Shown here: positions 34,334 through 43,384 of the stretch, one piece after another | Numbering within the stretch: position 1 is the stretch's first letter | Layout: each line of letters begins with the position of its first letter | Origin: Bacillota bacterium | GTDB lineage: Bacteria; Bacillota; Bacilli; Paenibacillales; NBRC-103111 | DNA: 64,000 nt | Assembly (NCBI GenBank): GCA_023388055.1 | Contig: JAEWGW010000031.1 | Span: forward strand, 1-64,000 | Reading direction: 5' to 3' | The notes under the pieces: generated by a model | What the model was told of the DNA's origin: nothing | What the model saw: only the letters and a program-made list of their open reading frames with translations | The model's database searches: none | Position numbers and translations under genes: made by a program

Positions 34334-36526
34334 TTATAACCCGTATATGTCGAAGGCGGAAGCCCCCGTAACCTCCTCCGGTTTGTCCATGGGAAAATGA
34401 ACAGTCAGCCGGTTCACCTTGAAGGCGGCCGTATTGGCGAACATGCTGGCCCTTAACGTGAAGTTATAGGAGCCCCGCTCCTCTTCATTGTAAAAGGTGT
34501 ACACCAGTTTATTTTGTCCAGCCATGGAGGAGTCCACTATTTTTCTCCCCAGCCGTTCCGGATTCGACTCCGCATCCAGATAGAAGCTGATTTCATCCCC
34601 ATCGGACGGGTTCATCCATTCGTAATCCATGGTGATGGTCACATATGACCGGGCCGGCAGGGTCAGATACTGTCCGCCTGTAATGGAGAAATAGTCCCCC
34701 CACCCTGCTTCGAACGATTTGTCACTGATGATCACCAGCTCCTGATAGGGATCAATGATGGACTGGTTGAGATATTGTTTGTACATGGTCAAGCTCTGCT
34801 TCATGGTATTGTCCGTCACCCGGGTGCGGGTATACTCCTTGGAGAAAAGCTGGCCGTTCCGGGAATGGATGGCATACAGCCGGTTGCGGTTATCCAGCTG
34901 GAACACCTCGCCCTTGGCAGCCAGATAAAATACATCCCCGCTGTAATGGCTGGCAAACAAGACCGGCTCCTCCTTTTGGTAGGAACGGAAGATGCTTCGG
35001 CCCACGGCCTCCGACTCCGTTTCCTGATCCACATAATCCAGGATAGAGCCCTTCAGATCCTTCAACCCGTACGCTCCCTCATTGACAATCTCCCCTGTGA
35101 AGGTAGGGGAATAAACCAGGCACAAGCCCCAGTTAGAGCCATACGGCTGGCCGGCCACACCATGGGATTCATCCGAGGTGAAAATTACCATGGTATCCTT
35201 GCCCACATCCGAGGTTTGCAGATACTCGATAAACCGGGACAGGGATTCGTCCAGATAACGGACGGAGGCCTCCTTCCGGTCCGGAACCTTCGCTTCCAGC
35301 TCCGCCGGAATAGCATACGGGTGATGGGTCCCCACCGTCAGCAGGGTGGCAAACCACGGGTCATCTCCTTCATTCAACTTTTCCAGATACGCGGGAACCT
35401 GCTCGAAGAATGCACCGTCATCCACACCCCAACCGAAGGAAATCTTCGGGGTGAAGCCCTCTGAGCCGATAATGGTATCAAACCCGGCTGTGCTCATAAA
35501 TTGGTCCTTGGACATATAATCCAGCGGCGCCGCTTGAATAAACGCCGTTTGGTAGCCCCGCGCCTTCAGCTCCTGGGGAAGCATACTCACACTCTGCGGA
35601 TTCTGGATATATTCGTAGGCATCCGGCGTAGAGGCGTCCAGCTTGGGATATCCTCCGCTCAGGAGGGAATACAGCCCCCGGATGGTCTGATTGTTATGGG
35701 TCAGGAAATTGGGCACCAATAGCGTTTGGTCCCGAATCCGTTCCAGACTGGTCAGACTTACCTTATGATCCGCGGCAAAATACTGCTGGTTCGCTTCCAG
35801 ATAAGCTCCCGGAATCCCTTCCATGGCCACGATCAGAATATTCTTCGGTTGGGCAGCATCCGCGGGCAGCAGGTACGCCCCATCCTTGATCTGCGAAACC
35901 CCGTAGATTTGGCTGTCGATGTCACTGGGAAAATCCGAGAATACCAGCTCCTTCTGATAAAAAAGATCCACCATGCCGTTATGAAGGGAGGCTTGGGTGA
36001 AGCTGACCCGCTCCCAGTTATTGCCCATCAGGAAGATAAGCCCGGTCTCCGCTGTAAGCAAAACAACCGCATATAATAGAAGCTGCCGAAGCGAGATCCG
36101 GTAGGAGCGGAAGGCGATTTTCTGCCGGTCCACTGACAGAATCATGAACACCAGGCTTGCCAAAAGCACTGCACTGTAAACCGGGAAGCTCAAATGGGAA
36201 AAAGTCCCCTGCAGAAATTGGGCATCTGCCGCCTGAAACAGGTCCCGGAGATTAATTACATCTCCCATGGCGTAGATATACTCCATATTGGCCAGAAACA
36301 ACAGCAGCATGGGAATGGCCAGCACATAGGGAAGCACCTGGTTCACCTTTTTGGTGACATAAACCAACGCCATGACGAACAATCCGAACAGCACATCCGA
36401 TCCGATGGCCATAAGCAGATTCCCATTCAAATGAAGCAGCTGACTTTCGCGCAGCAATAGAAACCGCCCGGCTGCCAAAACAACGACGAACAACAGACAC
36501 GACATCCAATACCGTTTTGCTTTCAT
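34334..36526 (-). CDS. LTA-synthase-family sulfatase-fold membrane enzyme
   Basis: About 730 residues. Five membrane helices lie within the first ~200, then an extracellular sulfatase-type domain: ILIVAMEGIPGAY near 232, NNQTIRGLYSLLSGG near 280 with the expected catalytic Thr, VGTHHPYAI near 396 and FTSDESHGVAG near 452 with metal ligands. A further ~130-residue beta-rich C-terminal part (after about 600) is not found in standard LtaS. It probably transfers glycerol-phosphate or phosphoethanolamine to envelope polymers. AAAGGAGAGCGA precedes ATG 36526. Confidence 0.82.
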   Translation of the reverse strand: MKAKRYWMSCLLFVVVLAAGRFLLLRESQLLHLNGNLLMAIGSDVLFGLFVMALVYVTKKVNQVLPYVLAIPMLLLFLANMEYIYAMGDVINLRDLFQAADAQFLQGTFSHLSFPVYSAVLLASLVFMILSVDRQKIAFRSYRISLRQLLLYAVVLLTAETGLIFLMGNNWERVSFTQASLHNGMVDLFYQKELVFSDFPSDIDSQIYGVSQIKDGAYLLPADAAQPKNILIVAMEGIPGAYLEANQQYFAADHKVSLTSLERIRDQTLLVPNFLTHNNQTIRGLYSLLSGGYPKLDASTPDAYEYIQNPQSVSMLPQELKARGYQTAFIQAAPLDYMSKDQFMSTAGFDTIIGSEGFTPKISFGWGVDDGAFFEQVPAYLEKLNEGDDPWFATLLTVGTHHPYAIPAELEAKVPDRKEASVRYLDESLSRFIEYLQTSDVGKDTMVIFTSDESHGVAGQPYGSNWGLCLVYSPTFTGEIVNEGAYGLKDLKGSILDYVDQETESEAVGRSIFRSYQKEEPVLFASHYSGDVFYLAAKGEVFQLDNRNRLYAIHSRNGQLFSKEYTRTRVTDNTMKQSLTMYKQYLNQSIIDPYQELVIISDKSFEAGWGDYFSITGGQYLTLPARSYVTITMDYEWMNPSDGDEISFYLDAESNPERLGRKIVDSSMAGQNKLVYTFYNEEERGSYNFTLRASMFANTAAFKVNRLTVHFPMDKPEEVTGASAFDIYGL

Positions 36527-36687
36527 TCGCTCTCCTTTCCCCATTAATCCGATTTGAGATGACCTTCACTATATCACCCCAACCTTAAAAAAAGCTTAAA
36601 GTTACCCTGTCATAACATGGTCCCTTCTCCGGTATTGCATCGGTTTACGATGCGGCGGGAACCGCGGCATGAGGGACTTTTCATGCC

Positions 36688-36731
36688 AAAAAGACCCCGG
36701 AGTCCACCATACAGTGGATTTCGGGGTCTTA
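36688..36731 (-). terminator. Rho-independent terminator after the GNAT gene
   Basis: Minus-strand stem AAGACCCCGAAATCCACT and GTGGACTCCGGGGTCTT, then five T. It ends the GH31-GNAT transcript. Confidence 0.85.
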
Positions 36732-36789
36732 GCGCCCACGGGCAAACCATTATTGGTTGCCATGTCCGCGGCCAGCTTCTGTGCGCAGC

Positions 36790-37248
36790 TTACAGCTCCA
36801 GCCGCAGCCTGATCATATCTCTGCACGGAATCCCATTTTCGAAGATGGGCTCCTCGTAATGCCTCACGAAAAAGTCCGTATCGATTCCCACCACCCGGAA
36901 ACCGCACTTTTGATACAACGCCAGCTGTTGGATGCTGGAATTGCCCGTTCCGATCTCGACGGTTTTGGCATTCAGCTCCCGGGCGGCTTCCAGCGCCTTT
37001 TGCACCAGCCTTTTCCCGATGCCCCGACCCTGTTGATCCTCTCTTACGGCCACATTCACAATCTCCACTGTTTCCGGACGAGTCCGCAATAACACGAACA
37101 CGCCTACATATTCATCTGCCAGAGTTGCCGTGTAGCAGCTTCCCCGGGCCAGGTAATCCTCCACGATCGGTTTGGACGGGTCGGCCAACAGCAGCAGCTC
37201 ATAAGGGATCCGCTCCCCATCCCCCAGCTTTTTAATAACAGGCTCCAC
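36790..37248 (-). CDS. GNAT acetyltransferase
   Basis: A 152-residue N-acetyltransferase with IVNVAVREDQQGRGIGKRLV near 63-82 (acetyl-CoA loop) and SIQQLALYQKCGFRVVGID near 105-123. The product is complete, unlike two other GNATs in the window. It starts at GTG 37248 with GAGAGGAG upstream, 32 bases after the GH31 stop, so it is likely co-transcribed. Acceptor unknown. Confidence 0.85.
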   Translation of the reverse strand: MEPVIKKLGDGERIPYELLLLADPSKPIVEDYLARGSCYTATLADEYVGVFVLLRTRPETVEIVNVAVREDQQGRGIGKRLVQKALEAARELNAKTVEIGTGNSSIQQLALYQKCGFRVVGIDTDFFVRHYEEPIFENGIPCRDMIRLRLEL

Positions 37249-37280
37249 AGATGGTCTCCTCTCAGGTCAATAAGCTTTGC

Positions 37281-39257
37281 TTATTTTACCATAAAAAGAG
37301 GCAGAAGCGCCCCATCCCGTACAAACAGGGGAATTTGCTCCAGTGGGGCATCCACGGAGATCCGTTGTCCCCCCGTCACCACCGCGCCATCGAAGGCATG
37401 CCGCCATTCCGCTCCGGCAGGCAGGTATATGCTGCGGCTCCGCTGCCCTGCATGTACTACCGGGGCAACCAACAGATCAGGGCCAAACATATATTGATCG
37501 TCCACCTCCCACGCGGCGGGATCCTCCGGGAAATCGTAGAACAGCGGACGCATGGGCGGTGTTCCCTTCACATGGGCTTCCTGCATTAAACCCGTGATAT
37601 ACGGCTTCAGGCGTTCCCGCATCAGCATATACTCTCTAAAAATGGCATATGCCTCCTCCCCGTAGCTCCACACCTCATTGTCTGACCCGCTGCCGCATAC
37701 TCCGCCGCCTGATGTTCCGGTTGGCGGGACGAAGGGCATCCGGTCGCCATGGAGACGGAACACCGGACAGAAGGCGCCGTATTGGAACCAGCGGACGATA
37801 CATTCCCGGAAAGCCGGGTCATTCGGGTTGCCTCCGTGAAAACCGCCGATGTCCGTGGTCCACCAGGGAATGCCCGCAATAGCCATGCTCAAACCCGCTT
37901 TGACCTGAATGGCCAGCGTGTCGAAGCTGGAATGGATATCCCCCGACCAGACCAGCGCACCATAGCGTTGGCTTCCCGCCCAGGCACAGCGCACCAGATT
38001 AATAATGTTCTCCTGGCCTTCTGCTGCCATCCCGTCGAAGAAGGTTTGGCTGTATTTCACCGGATACAGATTGCCGATTTGCTGGCTGGAGCCCAGGTGG
38101 TAGCGGTAGATATCATGGTCGTAGACGCTCAGCTCCGGCTCCGCCTCGTCCAGCCAGAACACGCGAATCCCCTTGTCATAATAGTTGTGCTTGATCAGCT
38201 CCCATAGATAACGGCGGGCCTCCGGATGGGTAGCGTCAAATATCGCATTTTGCCCGAGAAATTGGAACTGAGTGCGTACACCCCGGTCCGACCGGAGCAG
38301 GTAGCCCTTGGCCTGCATGTCGGCATAATGCTTGCTCTCGGTCTGCACCGTGGGCCAAACGGAAACCATCAGCTCAATGCCCATCCCCTGCAGTTCCCGC
38401 ACCATCCCCTCCGGGTCCGGCCAATACTCCGGATCAAACTGCCAATCCCCTTGATTGGTCCAATGAAAAAAATCGATGACGATCACATCAATGGGCAGCT
38501 GCCGCAGCTTGTACTCCCGCGCCACTGCCAGCAGCTCCTCCTGTGTACGGTAGCGGAGCTTACACTGCCAGAAGCCCATGCCGTACTCCGGCATCATGGG
38601 AACCTTGCCCGTGGCACCTGCATACGCTTCTTCGATTTCCGCGGGAGTATCCCCGGCTGTTATCCAATAATCCAGCTGCTTGGTGGAGGGTGCGCTCCAT
38701 TCCGTCACATTCAGACTGAAGTGGACCTGCCCTACAGCCGGGTTATGCCACAGAAATCCGTAGCCAGCGCTGGAGAGCACAAAGGGCACACTCACCTGGC
38801 TGTTCCGGTGGGTCAGCTCCAGCGAGCAGCCCTTGAGATTCAGAAACGGGTGCTGGTATTGGCCCATGCCGAAGAGCTTCTCCTCCGGATCGGCTTCGAG
38901 ACGGAGTCTGATCGAATAGTCGCTGCCGCCGGGATGAGCCTTAAACTCCCGCCCGCCGTACTTCAGCTGGTAAGTATGCTGCGTTTCATTCAGCAGTCGT
39001 TTGCCGTGCTGATTGTAGAAGAACAGCTGGCCTTGTTTGGTAATCTCCGCTTTTATTTTGCCGTTGGTGATCGTTGCTTTTTCCGCTTCAATCACAATGT
39101 CGGCATGTGAGTCGGCTGCGGGCAGCAGCGCCCAATCCTCCTCCCGCATATCCGAGCAGGTTGCCCGCACCCGCAGCGCATTGGCTCCCCAGGGTTCGAT
39201 CCATACCAGCTCGTGGTCATATTCCCAGACTAACCGTTCCTTCTCCATACGAAACAT
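37281..39257 (-). CDS. Glycoside hydrolase family 31 (alpha-xylosidase/alpha-glucosidase type)
   Basis: 658 residues without signal peptide. An N-terminal beta-sandwich (to about 210) is followed by a TIM barrel with IDVIVIDFFHWTNQGDWQFD near 257-276, the nucleophile Asp in FWLDEAEPE near 369, the acid/base Asp in WSGDIHSSFD near 436, and GIPWWTTDIGGFHGG near 455-469. FFHW is typical of alpha-xylosidases and related GH31 enzymes acting on imported side-chain oligosaccharides. GGAGG precedes ATG 39257. It is transcribed away from an AraC regulator, the likely controller. Confidence 0.9.
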   Translation of the reverse strand: MFRMEKERLVWEYDHELVWIEPWGANALRVRATCSDMREEDWALLPAADSHADIVIEAEKATITNGKIKAEITKQGQLFFYNQHGKRLLNETQHTYQLKYGGREFKAHPGGSDYSIRLRLEADPEEKLFGMGQYQHPFLNLKGCSLELTHRNSQVSVPFVLSSAGYGFLWHNPAVGQVHFSLNVTEWSAPSTKQLDYWITAGDTPAEIEEAYAGATGKVPMMPEYGMGFWQCKLRYRTQEELLAVAREYKLRQLPIDVIVIDFFHWTNQGDWQFDPEYWPDPEGMVRELQGMGIELMVSVWPTVQTESKHYADMQAKGYLLRSDRGVRTQFQFLGQNAIFDATHPEARRYLWELIKHNYYDKGIRVFWLDEAEPELSVYDHDIYRYHLGSSQQIGNLYPVKYSQTFFDGMAAEGQENIINLVRCAWAGSQRYGALVWSGDIHSSFDTLAIQVKAGLSMAIAGIPWWTTDIGGFHGGNPNDPAFRECIVRWFQYGAFCPVFRLHGDRMPFVPPTGTSGGGVCGSGSDNEVWSYGEEAYAIFREYMLMRERLKPYITGLMQEAHVKGTPPMRPLFYDFPEDPAAWEVDDQYMFGPDLLVAPVVHAGQRSRSIYLPAGAEWRHAFDGAVVTGGQRISVDAPLEQIPLFVRDGALLPLFMVK

Positions 39258-39279
39258 GGCTGTTGGCCTCCATTCAGTC

Positions 39280-39305
39280 TATAATGAAGCTACGCCCTCA
39301 TTATA
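39280..39305. promoter_or_regulatory. Inverted repeat carrying two opposed -10 sequences (GH31/AraC)
   Basis: TATAATGA (39280-39287) and TCATTATA (39298-39305) are perfect inverted copies with a 10-base spacer. Each arm contains TATAAT on its own strand, so the two -10 elements face each other between the divergent genes. It is a candidate operator for the AraC protein encoded at 39387. Confidence 0.45.
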
Positions 39306-39386
39306 ACGAAGGCCGAAGGTTGGCACGATGTGCTCCATTACGCGATATCCATACAATATTACGTTTTTTGGCGGGAGGATAAAACC

Positions 39387-40271
39387 ATGCAGGTGGACAG
39401 CAGCCTCTATTCCTGGAAGCGGGAGCATACGGAAATACCGGATCATACGTTTCCGGTTAATGTGTTTCATATTCATTTTCCGGACCGGATGATGATTCCG
39501 CCCCATTGGCATGAGCATATGGAATGGATCCTGGTGACCAATGGCAGCTTCCAGGTGCAGGTTGGTGCTGTCTCCCGGGAGCTGGCCGCCGGAGAGGCCG
39601 CGTGGGTGAACCGCCGGCAGATCCATGCGGCTTATCCCACGGAGCATGGCAGTGAGCTGTATGCAGTGGTTTTTAACGAAGCGCTTCTGAAAGGGGCGCA
39701 GGATTCTACGGAGGCCCAGTACATCCGCCCGCTGCTGTCAGAGGATATCCGGCTTCCTGCCTTTTATGGAAAGGACCAGCCGGTAACCGATGCTCTTCAG
39801 GGCTGCCTGGAGCGTATTTTCCATACGTTCACCCATAGAACCATCGCCTTCGAGCTGCGGGTCAAAGGGGAGCTGCTTGCTGCGTTGGGGCTTGTTTATC
39901 CGTCCGCGGAGCATATTGCCCGTCCCCAACAGCGGATGGGGCATCCGGAAATCGGCATCGATGCCCTGCTGGTTCATCTGGGCGGGCATTTCCGCGAGCC
40001 CATTACGGTGGAGCAAGCTGCCCGTATTTGCTGCCTGACTCCCAACTATTTCTGCCACCTCTTCAAAAAAACCACCGGCAAAACACTGGTGGAATACGTC
40101 CACATGCTGCGGATACATGAAGCAACCCGCCTGCTTCAGCTCCGCCGGGATTCCATCCAAGGCGTTGCCGAACAAGCGGGTTTCTCCAACCCTACATATT
40201 TCGGGAGAGTATTCAAGCAGATTACGGGAGTGACACCAAGCGAATACATGAAGCGTTTTCCCCGTGTATGA
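39387..40271 (+). CDS. AraC-family transcriptional regulator
   Basis: A 294-residue protein with an N-terminal cupin-type sensing domain (MIPPHWHEHMEWILVTNGSF near 33-52, AWVNRRQIHAAYP near 70) and a C-terminal pair of helix-turn-helix motifs (ITVEQAARICCLTPNYFCHL near 206, GVAEQAGFSNPTYFGRVFKQ near 258). It most likely controls the divergent GH31-GNAT transcript in response to a sugar. GGGAGGATAAAACC precedes ATG 39387. Confidence 0.88.
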   Translation: MQVDSSLYSWKREHTEIPDHTFPVNVFHIHFPDRMMIPPHWHEHMEWILVTNGSFQVQVGAVSRELAAGEAAWVNRRQIHAAYPTEHGSELYAVVFNEALLKGAQDSTEAQYIRPLLSEDIRLPAFYGKDQPVTDALQGCLERIFHTFTHRTIAFELRVKGELLAALGLVYPSAEHIARPQQRMGHPEIGIDALLVHLGGHFREPITVEQAARICCLTPNYFCHLFKKTTGKTLVEYVHMLRIHEATRLLQLRRDSIQGVAEQAGFSNPTYFGRVFKQITGVTPSEYMKRFPRV

Positions 40272-40325
40272 GCGGATGCTCCAGGATTCGTTTCCCGCAA
40301 TGGCCGCCAGGTCTTGGGAAGCTAC

Positions 40326-40509
40326 TTACGGACCGAGGCGCCCTTATTTGCTTCCAAAACGATGTTTTGTCATCAGTTACGGACAGGAAATCCGCTATCT
40401 GGGCAAAAAGCGTTGGTTTGGCGCGGAAAAGTATGCAATAACGTCCTCTGTGTCCGCGAAAACGCCAAACGGGTGCTTTTGAGCGAAATAACGGCCTCCC
40501 TGTCCGTTA
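40326..40509. repeat. Four-module dispersed intergenic repeat, copy D
   Basis: Modules 1 and 2 start at 40326 (TTACGGACC) and 40377 (TTACGGACA). Inverted modules end at about 40458 (TGTCCGCG) and 40509 (TGTCCGTTA), each preceded by AATAACG. The length of 184 bp and 51-bp module spacing are one base more than in copies B, C and E. Confidence 0.8.
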
Positions 40510-40556
40510 ACGGATGAACAAGGGGTAACGCTCTCTACCGTGTATGCGTACGCTCC

Positions 40557-42326
40557 TTAGAAGTACCGGTTCTTCCCGCCGAAAATCTCCTTGATCTTCT
40601 CCAGCGGCACCTTGGGCACCCGGTCATAAGTCAAGAGGCCGTTGATCTCCTGCTCCACATCCGTAAGCTGGGTGTAGCAGAAGCCTTGGATCACTGGTGT
40701 TTCCAGCAAGGGCTCCACCACCGCGGCGAGCTTCGCCAGGAAGTCCTCGTCATTGTCCGCGCCAGAGTAGCCCCAGCCCTCCCATTCGCTTTTCTTGTAG
40801 GCGATGCCGCCGAACTCGGTGACCAGGAGAGGTTGGCCTGCATATTCCGTACCGCCAACGAACAGCTCCTTGCGGCTGGGCTTCATACCAAGTGCCTGCT
40901 CCAGAGTGCTGTAGCGGCTGGCCAGCTCCTCGCGTTGCCACTCGTAATCGTGAATGGTAAGCAGGTCCGTAGTCATCTGCTCCCAGCCGTCATTGGAAAC
41001 AACTGGACGGGTATCATCCAGGGATTTGGTCATGTAATACATGGCCATGGCATGGCGCTGCTGCCGCTCATCGATGAGAATGTTGGGCACACCCCAGCTC
41101 TCATTCAAGGGAACCCATACCACCAGCGCCGGATGGTTGTAATCCCGCTCCACTGCTTCCTGCCATTCCGCGGTTACCTTGCGCACATATTCCTCCGAAT
41201 AGGCATAGGCATTGGCCATTTCGCCCCATACCAGATACCCCAGCCGGTCCGCCCAATACAGATAACGCGGGTCTTCGATCTTCTGGTGCTTCCGCGCACC
41301 GTTGAAGCCCATTTCCTTGGCCAGCTCAATATCCTGCTTCAAGGCCTCGTCGCTGGGTGCGGTCAGAATACCGTCCGGGAAGTAACCCTGATCCAGCACC
41401 AGCCGCATAAAATACGCCCGGTTATTCAGCATTAGTCTGCCCGATTCCACAGCAATCTTGCGCATGCCGAAATAGCTTTCTGCCTTGTCCGTTTCCACCC
41501 CGTCCACCAGCAGGGTAACGGTCACATCATACAAATTGGGACGCTCCGGCGACCACCACCGGCCCAGGCCGTGATCATTAAAATCATGGAGACTAATGGT
41601 GCGTGCTTCCTCTGAATGGCCTACCGAGAAGGTAGTCACGGACCGGTACTCATCCTTGAAGCGGATTTCAATCTGCGCTTCTGCCTTGCAGCCGGCAGGG
41701 ACCTGGTTGAGGAAGGTGCGGATATGGATTTCATTGCGGTCAATATCCGGCTTGAATTTCAGCTTCTTGATATGAAGGTCCGCCACCGGCTCCAGCCATA
41801 CCGTCTGCCAGATCCCGGTTGTCCGGGTATAGAAGATGGAGGCGGAATCCTCCTTCCAATATTGCTTGCCCCGCGGCAGGGTTACATCCTTGCTGAAGTC
41901 CTCCACACGGACCACAACGGTATTTGCTCCATCCTGCAGAGCCGGAGTAATATCCGCCCGGAACGGTGTATGGCCGCCTTCATGATACGCTACCTGCCGT
42001 CCGTTCACCCACACGGTAGCTTGGTAATCCACTGCGCCGAAGTGCAGGATCACCTTTTGGCCGGCCCATTCCGCCGGAACCGTGAAGCTGCGTTTGTACC
42101 AGACCAGATCATGGAAGCCGGTTTCGCCGATACCACTTAATTTGCTCTGATAGGTAAAGGGCACCTGGATTTGCTTGCTGAAGGCATGGTTTCCCGTATG
42201 CCACTGCCCTGCATCTCCAACCCGGTTATCGTCGAATTCAAATTCCCATGCTCCGTTTAAATGCTGCCATGCGTTTCTGACGAATTGGGGACGGGGATAC
42301 TCCGTCCGCAGAATTGGTTGTGTCAT
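40557..42326 (-). CDS. Glycoside hydrolase family 2 (beta-galactosidase/beta-glucuronidase type)
   Basis: 589 residues, cytoplasmic. The sugar-binding domain (WQHLNGAWEFEFDD near 20, VWYKRSFTVP near 75, VWVNGRQVAYHEGGHTPF near 105) is followed by an Ig-like domain and a TIM barrel with GFNGARKHQKIEDPRYLYWA near 345, acid/base Glu in VPLNESWGV near 409 and nucleophile Glu in LLVTEFGG near 503. The short form without extra C-terminal domains fits the bacterial GH2 group with mixed beta-glycosidase activity. GAGGAGA precedes ATG 42326. It is divergent from an ArsR-type regulator. Confidence 0.9.
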   Translation of the reverse strand: MTQPILRTEYPRPQFVRNAWQHLNGAWEFEFDDNRVGDAGQWHTGNHAFSKQIQVPFTYQSKLSGIGETGFHDLVWYKRSFTVPAEWAGQKVILHFGAVDYQATVWVNGRQVAYHEGGHTPFRADITPALQDGANTVVVRVEDFSKDVTLPRGKQYWKEDSASIFYTRTTGIWQTVWLEPVADLHIKKLKFKPDIDRNEIHIRTFLNQVPAGCKAEAQIEIRFKDEYRSVTTFSVGHSEEARTISLHDFNDHGLGRWWSPERPNLYDVTVTLLVDGVETDKAESYFGMRKIAVESGRLMLNNRAYFMRLVLDQGYFPDGILTAPSDEALKQDIELAKEMGFNGARKHQKIEDPRYLYWADRLGYLVWGEMANAYAYSEEYVRKVTAEWQEAVERDYNHPALVVWVPLNESWGVPNILIDERQQRHAMAMYYMTKSLDDTRPVVSNDGWEQMTTDLLTIHDYEWQREELASRYSTLEQALGMKPSRKELFVGGTEYAGQPLLVTEFGGIAYKKSEWEGWGYSGADNDEDFLAKLAAVVEPLLETPVIQGFCYTQLTDVEQEINGLLTYDRVPKVPLEKIKEIFGGKNRYF

Positions 42327-42360
42327 GACTCACATTCTCCTCATTTGTGTAATTGAATGA

Positions 42361-42450
42361 TTAACTTCATTACTTTACAGTTAATATGATAAGCAACCGC
42401 TCTCTTTATGTCAACATCAAGTTGATTATTTAACTTCTAGGTTATATAAT
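42361..42450. promoter_or_regulatory. Divergent promoters and inverted-repeat operators of GH2 and its ArsR-type regulator
   Basis: Minus-strand promoter for GH2: TTGACA (42414-42409), 17-bp spacer, TATCAT (42391-42386). Plus-strand promoter for the regulator: TTGATT (42422-42427), 17-bp spacer, TATAAT (42445-42450). Two related inverted repeats overlie them: TTAACT (42361-42366)/AGTTAA (42379-42384), just downstream of the GH2 -10, and AAGTTGATTATTTAACTT (42419-42436) over the regulator -35. This is a layout for repression of both genes. Confidence 0.65.
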
Positions 42451-42475
42451 TGAAGGATCTAGGAGGAGTGAATGG

Positions 42476-43384
42476 ATGAAACTGGATGTCATTACAGCCA
42501 ACATGCGGGTTCTGGAGTGTTTCTCCTCGGAGACCCGGGTTCGCATTATCGAGCTATTGAATGAGAAAGCCTATAATATCGGGGAATTGGCGGAGGCTCT
42601 TGGTCTTTCCTCGGCTATCATGACCAAGCATATTCAGAAGCTGGAGGAAGCTGGTCTTGTAGCTACGGAGAATACCGTAGGCAAACGGGGCACCCAGAAG
42701 CGCTGCACACTGAAAATTGATGAGCTGACCCTTCTGCTGCGGACTGGCAGCGGCACAGAGGAGCAGCCTGACCGCAACAGCTTCACCGTCGACCTGCCGG
42801 TTGGCCAATACAGTGCTTATGAAGTCCGCCCTACCTGCGGGCTGGCATCCTCGGAGAAGCGGATCGGCATGATGGACGATCCCCGCTACTTCGATGACCC
42901 GGAGCGTACCCAAGCCGAGCATCTGTGGTTTGCCAGCGGCTTCGTGGAATACCGTGTCCCCAATTATTTGGTAGGAAACCAGGCTGCCACCGGCTTCACC
43001 GTTTCCCTGGAGATTTGCTCCGAGGCTCCCCGCTACAACGAAAATTGGCCGTCCGACATTACCTTCGCTGTCAACGGTCTGGAGGTTGCCACCTGGACCT
43101 GTCCCGGCGACTTCGGTAGCAGGCGGGGGCTGTATACCCCTTCCTGGTGGGTGGACACTCAATACGGACTGCAGAAAACGCTGTCTATCACCGAAAGCGG
43201 GACCTTCATTGACGGTGTCCAATTTTCCGGCATCCGGATCAGCCAGTTGAATATCCGGGCCGGACAGGAACTTCGCCTGCGTATCTCCTGCCCCGAAACC
43301 GCCGCCCACTGCGGAGGGGTCAGCCTGTTCGGCAAGGGCTTTGGCAATTATCCCCAGGACATCCGGGTAGCCATTACGGTGTAG
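42476..43384 (+). CDS. ArsR-type regulator fused to a beta-rich ligand-binding-like domain
   Basis: 302 residues. The N-terminal ~90 form a winged helix of ArsR type (SSETRVRIIELLNEKAYNIG near 16-35, LAEALGLSSAIMTKHIQKLE near 38-57). The remaining ~200 residues are beta-rich and aromatic (WFASGFVEYRVPNYLVG, TPSWWVDTQYGLQKTL), like a jelly-roll carbohydrate-binding domain; classical ArsR proteins have no such part. No metal-binding cysteine cluster is visible. It probably senses a sugar released by the divergent GH2. AGGAGGAGTGA precedes ATG 42476. Convergent with the histidine kinase; the 3' ends overlap by about 10 bases. Confidence 0.75.
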   Translation: MKLDVITANMRVLECFSSETRVRIIELLNEKAYNIGELAEALGLSSAIMTKHIQKLEEAGLVATENTVGKRGTQKRCTLKIDELTLLLRTGSGTEEQPDRNSFTVDLPVGQYSAYEVRPTCGLASSEKRIGMMDDPRYFDDPERTQAEHLWFASGFVEYRVPNYLVGNQAATGFTVSLEICSEAPRYNENWPSDITFAVNGLEVATWTCPGDFGSRRGLYTPSWWVDTQYGLQKTLSITESGTFIDGVQFSGIRISQLNIRAGQELRLRISCPETAAHCGGVSLFGKGFGNYPQDIRVAITV

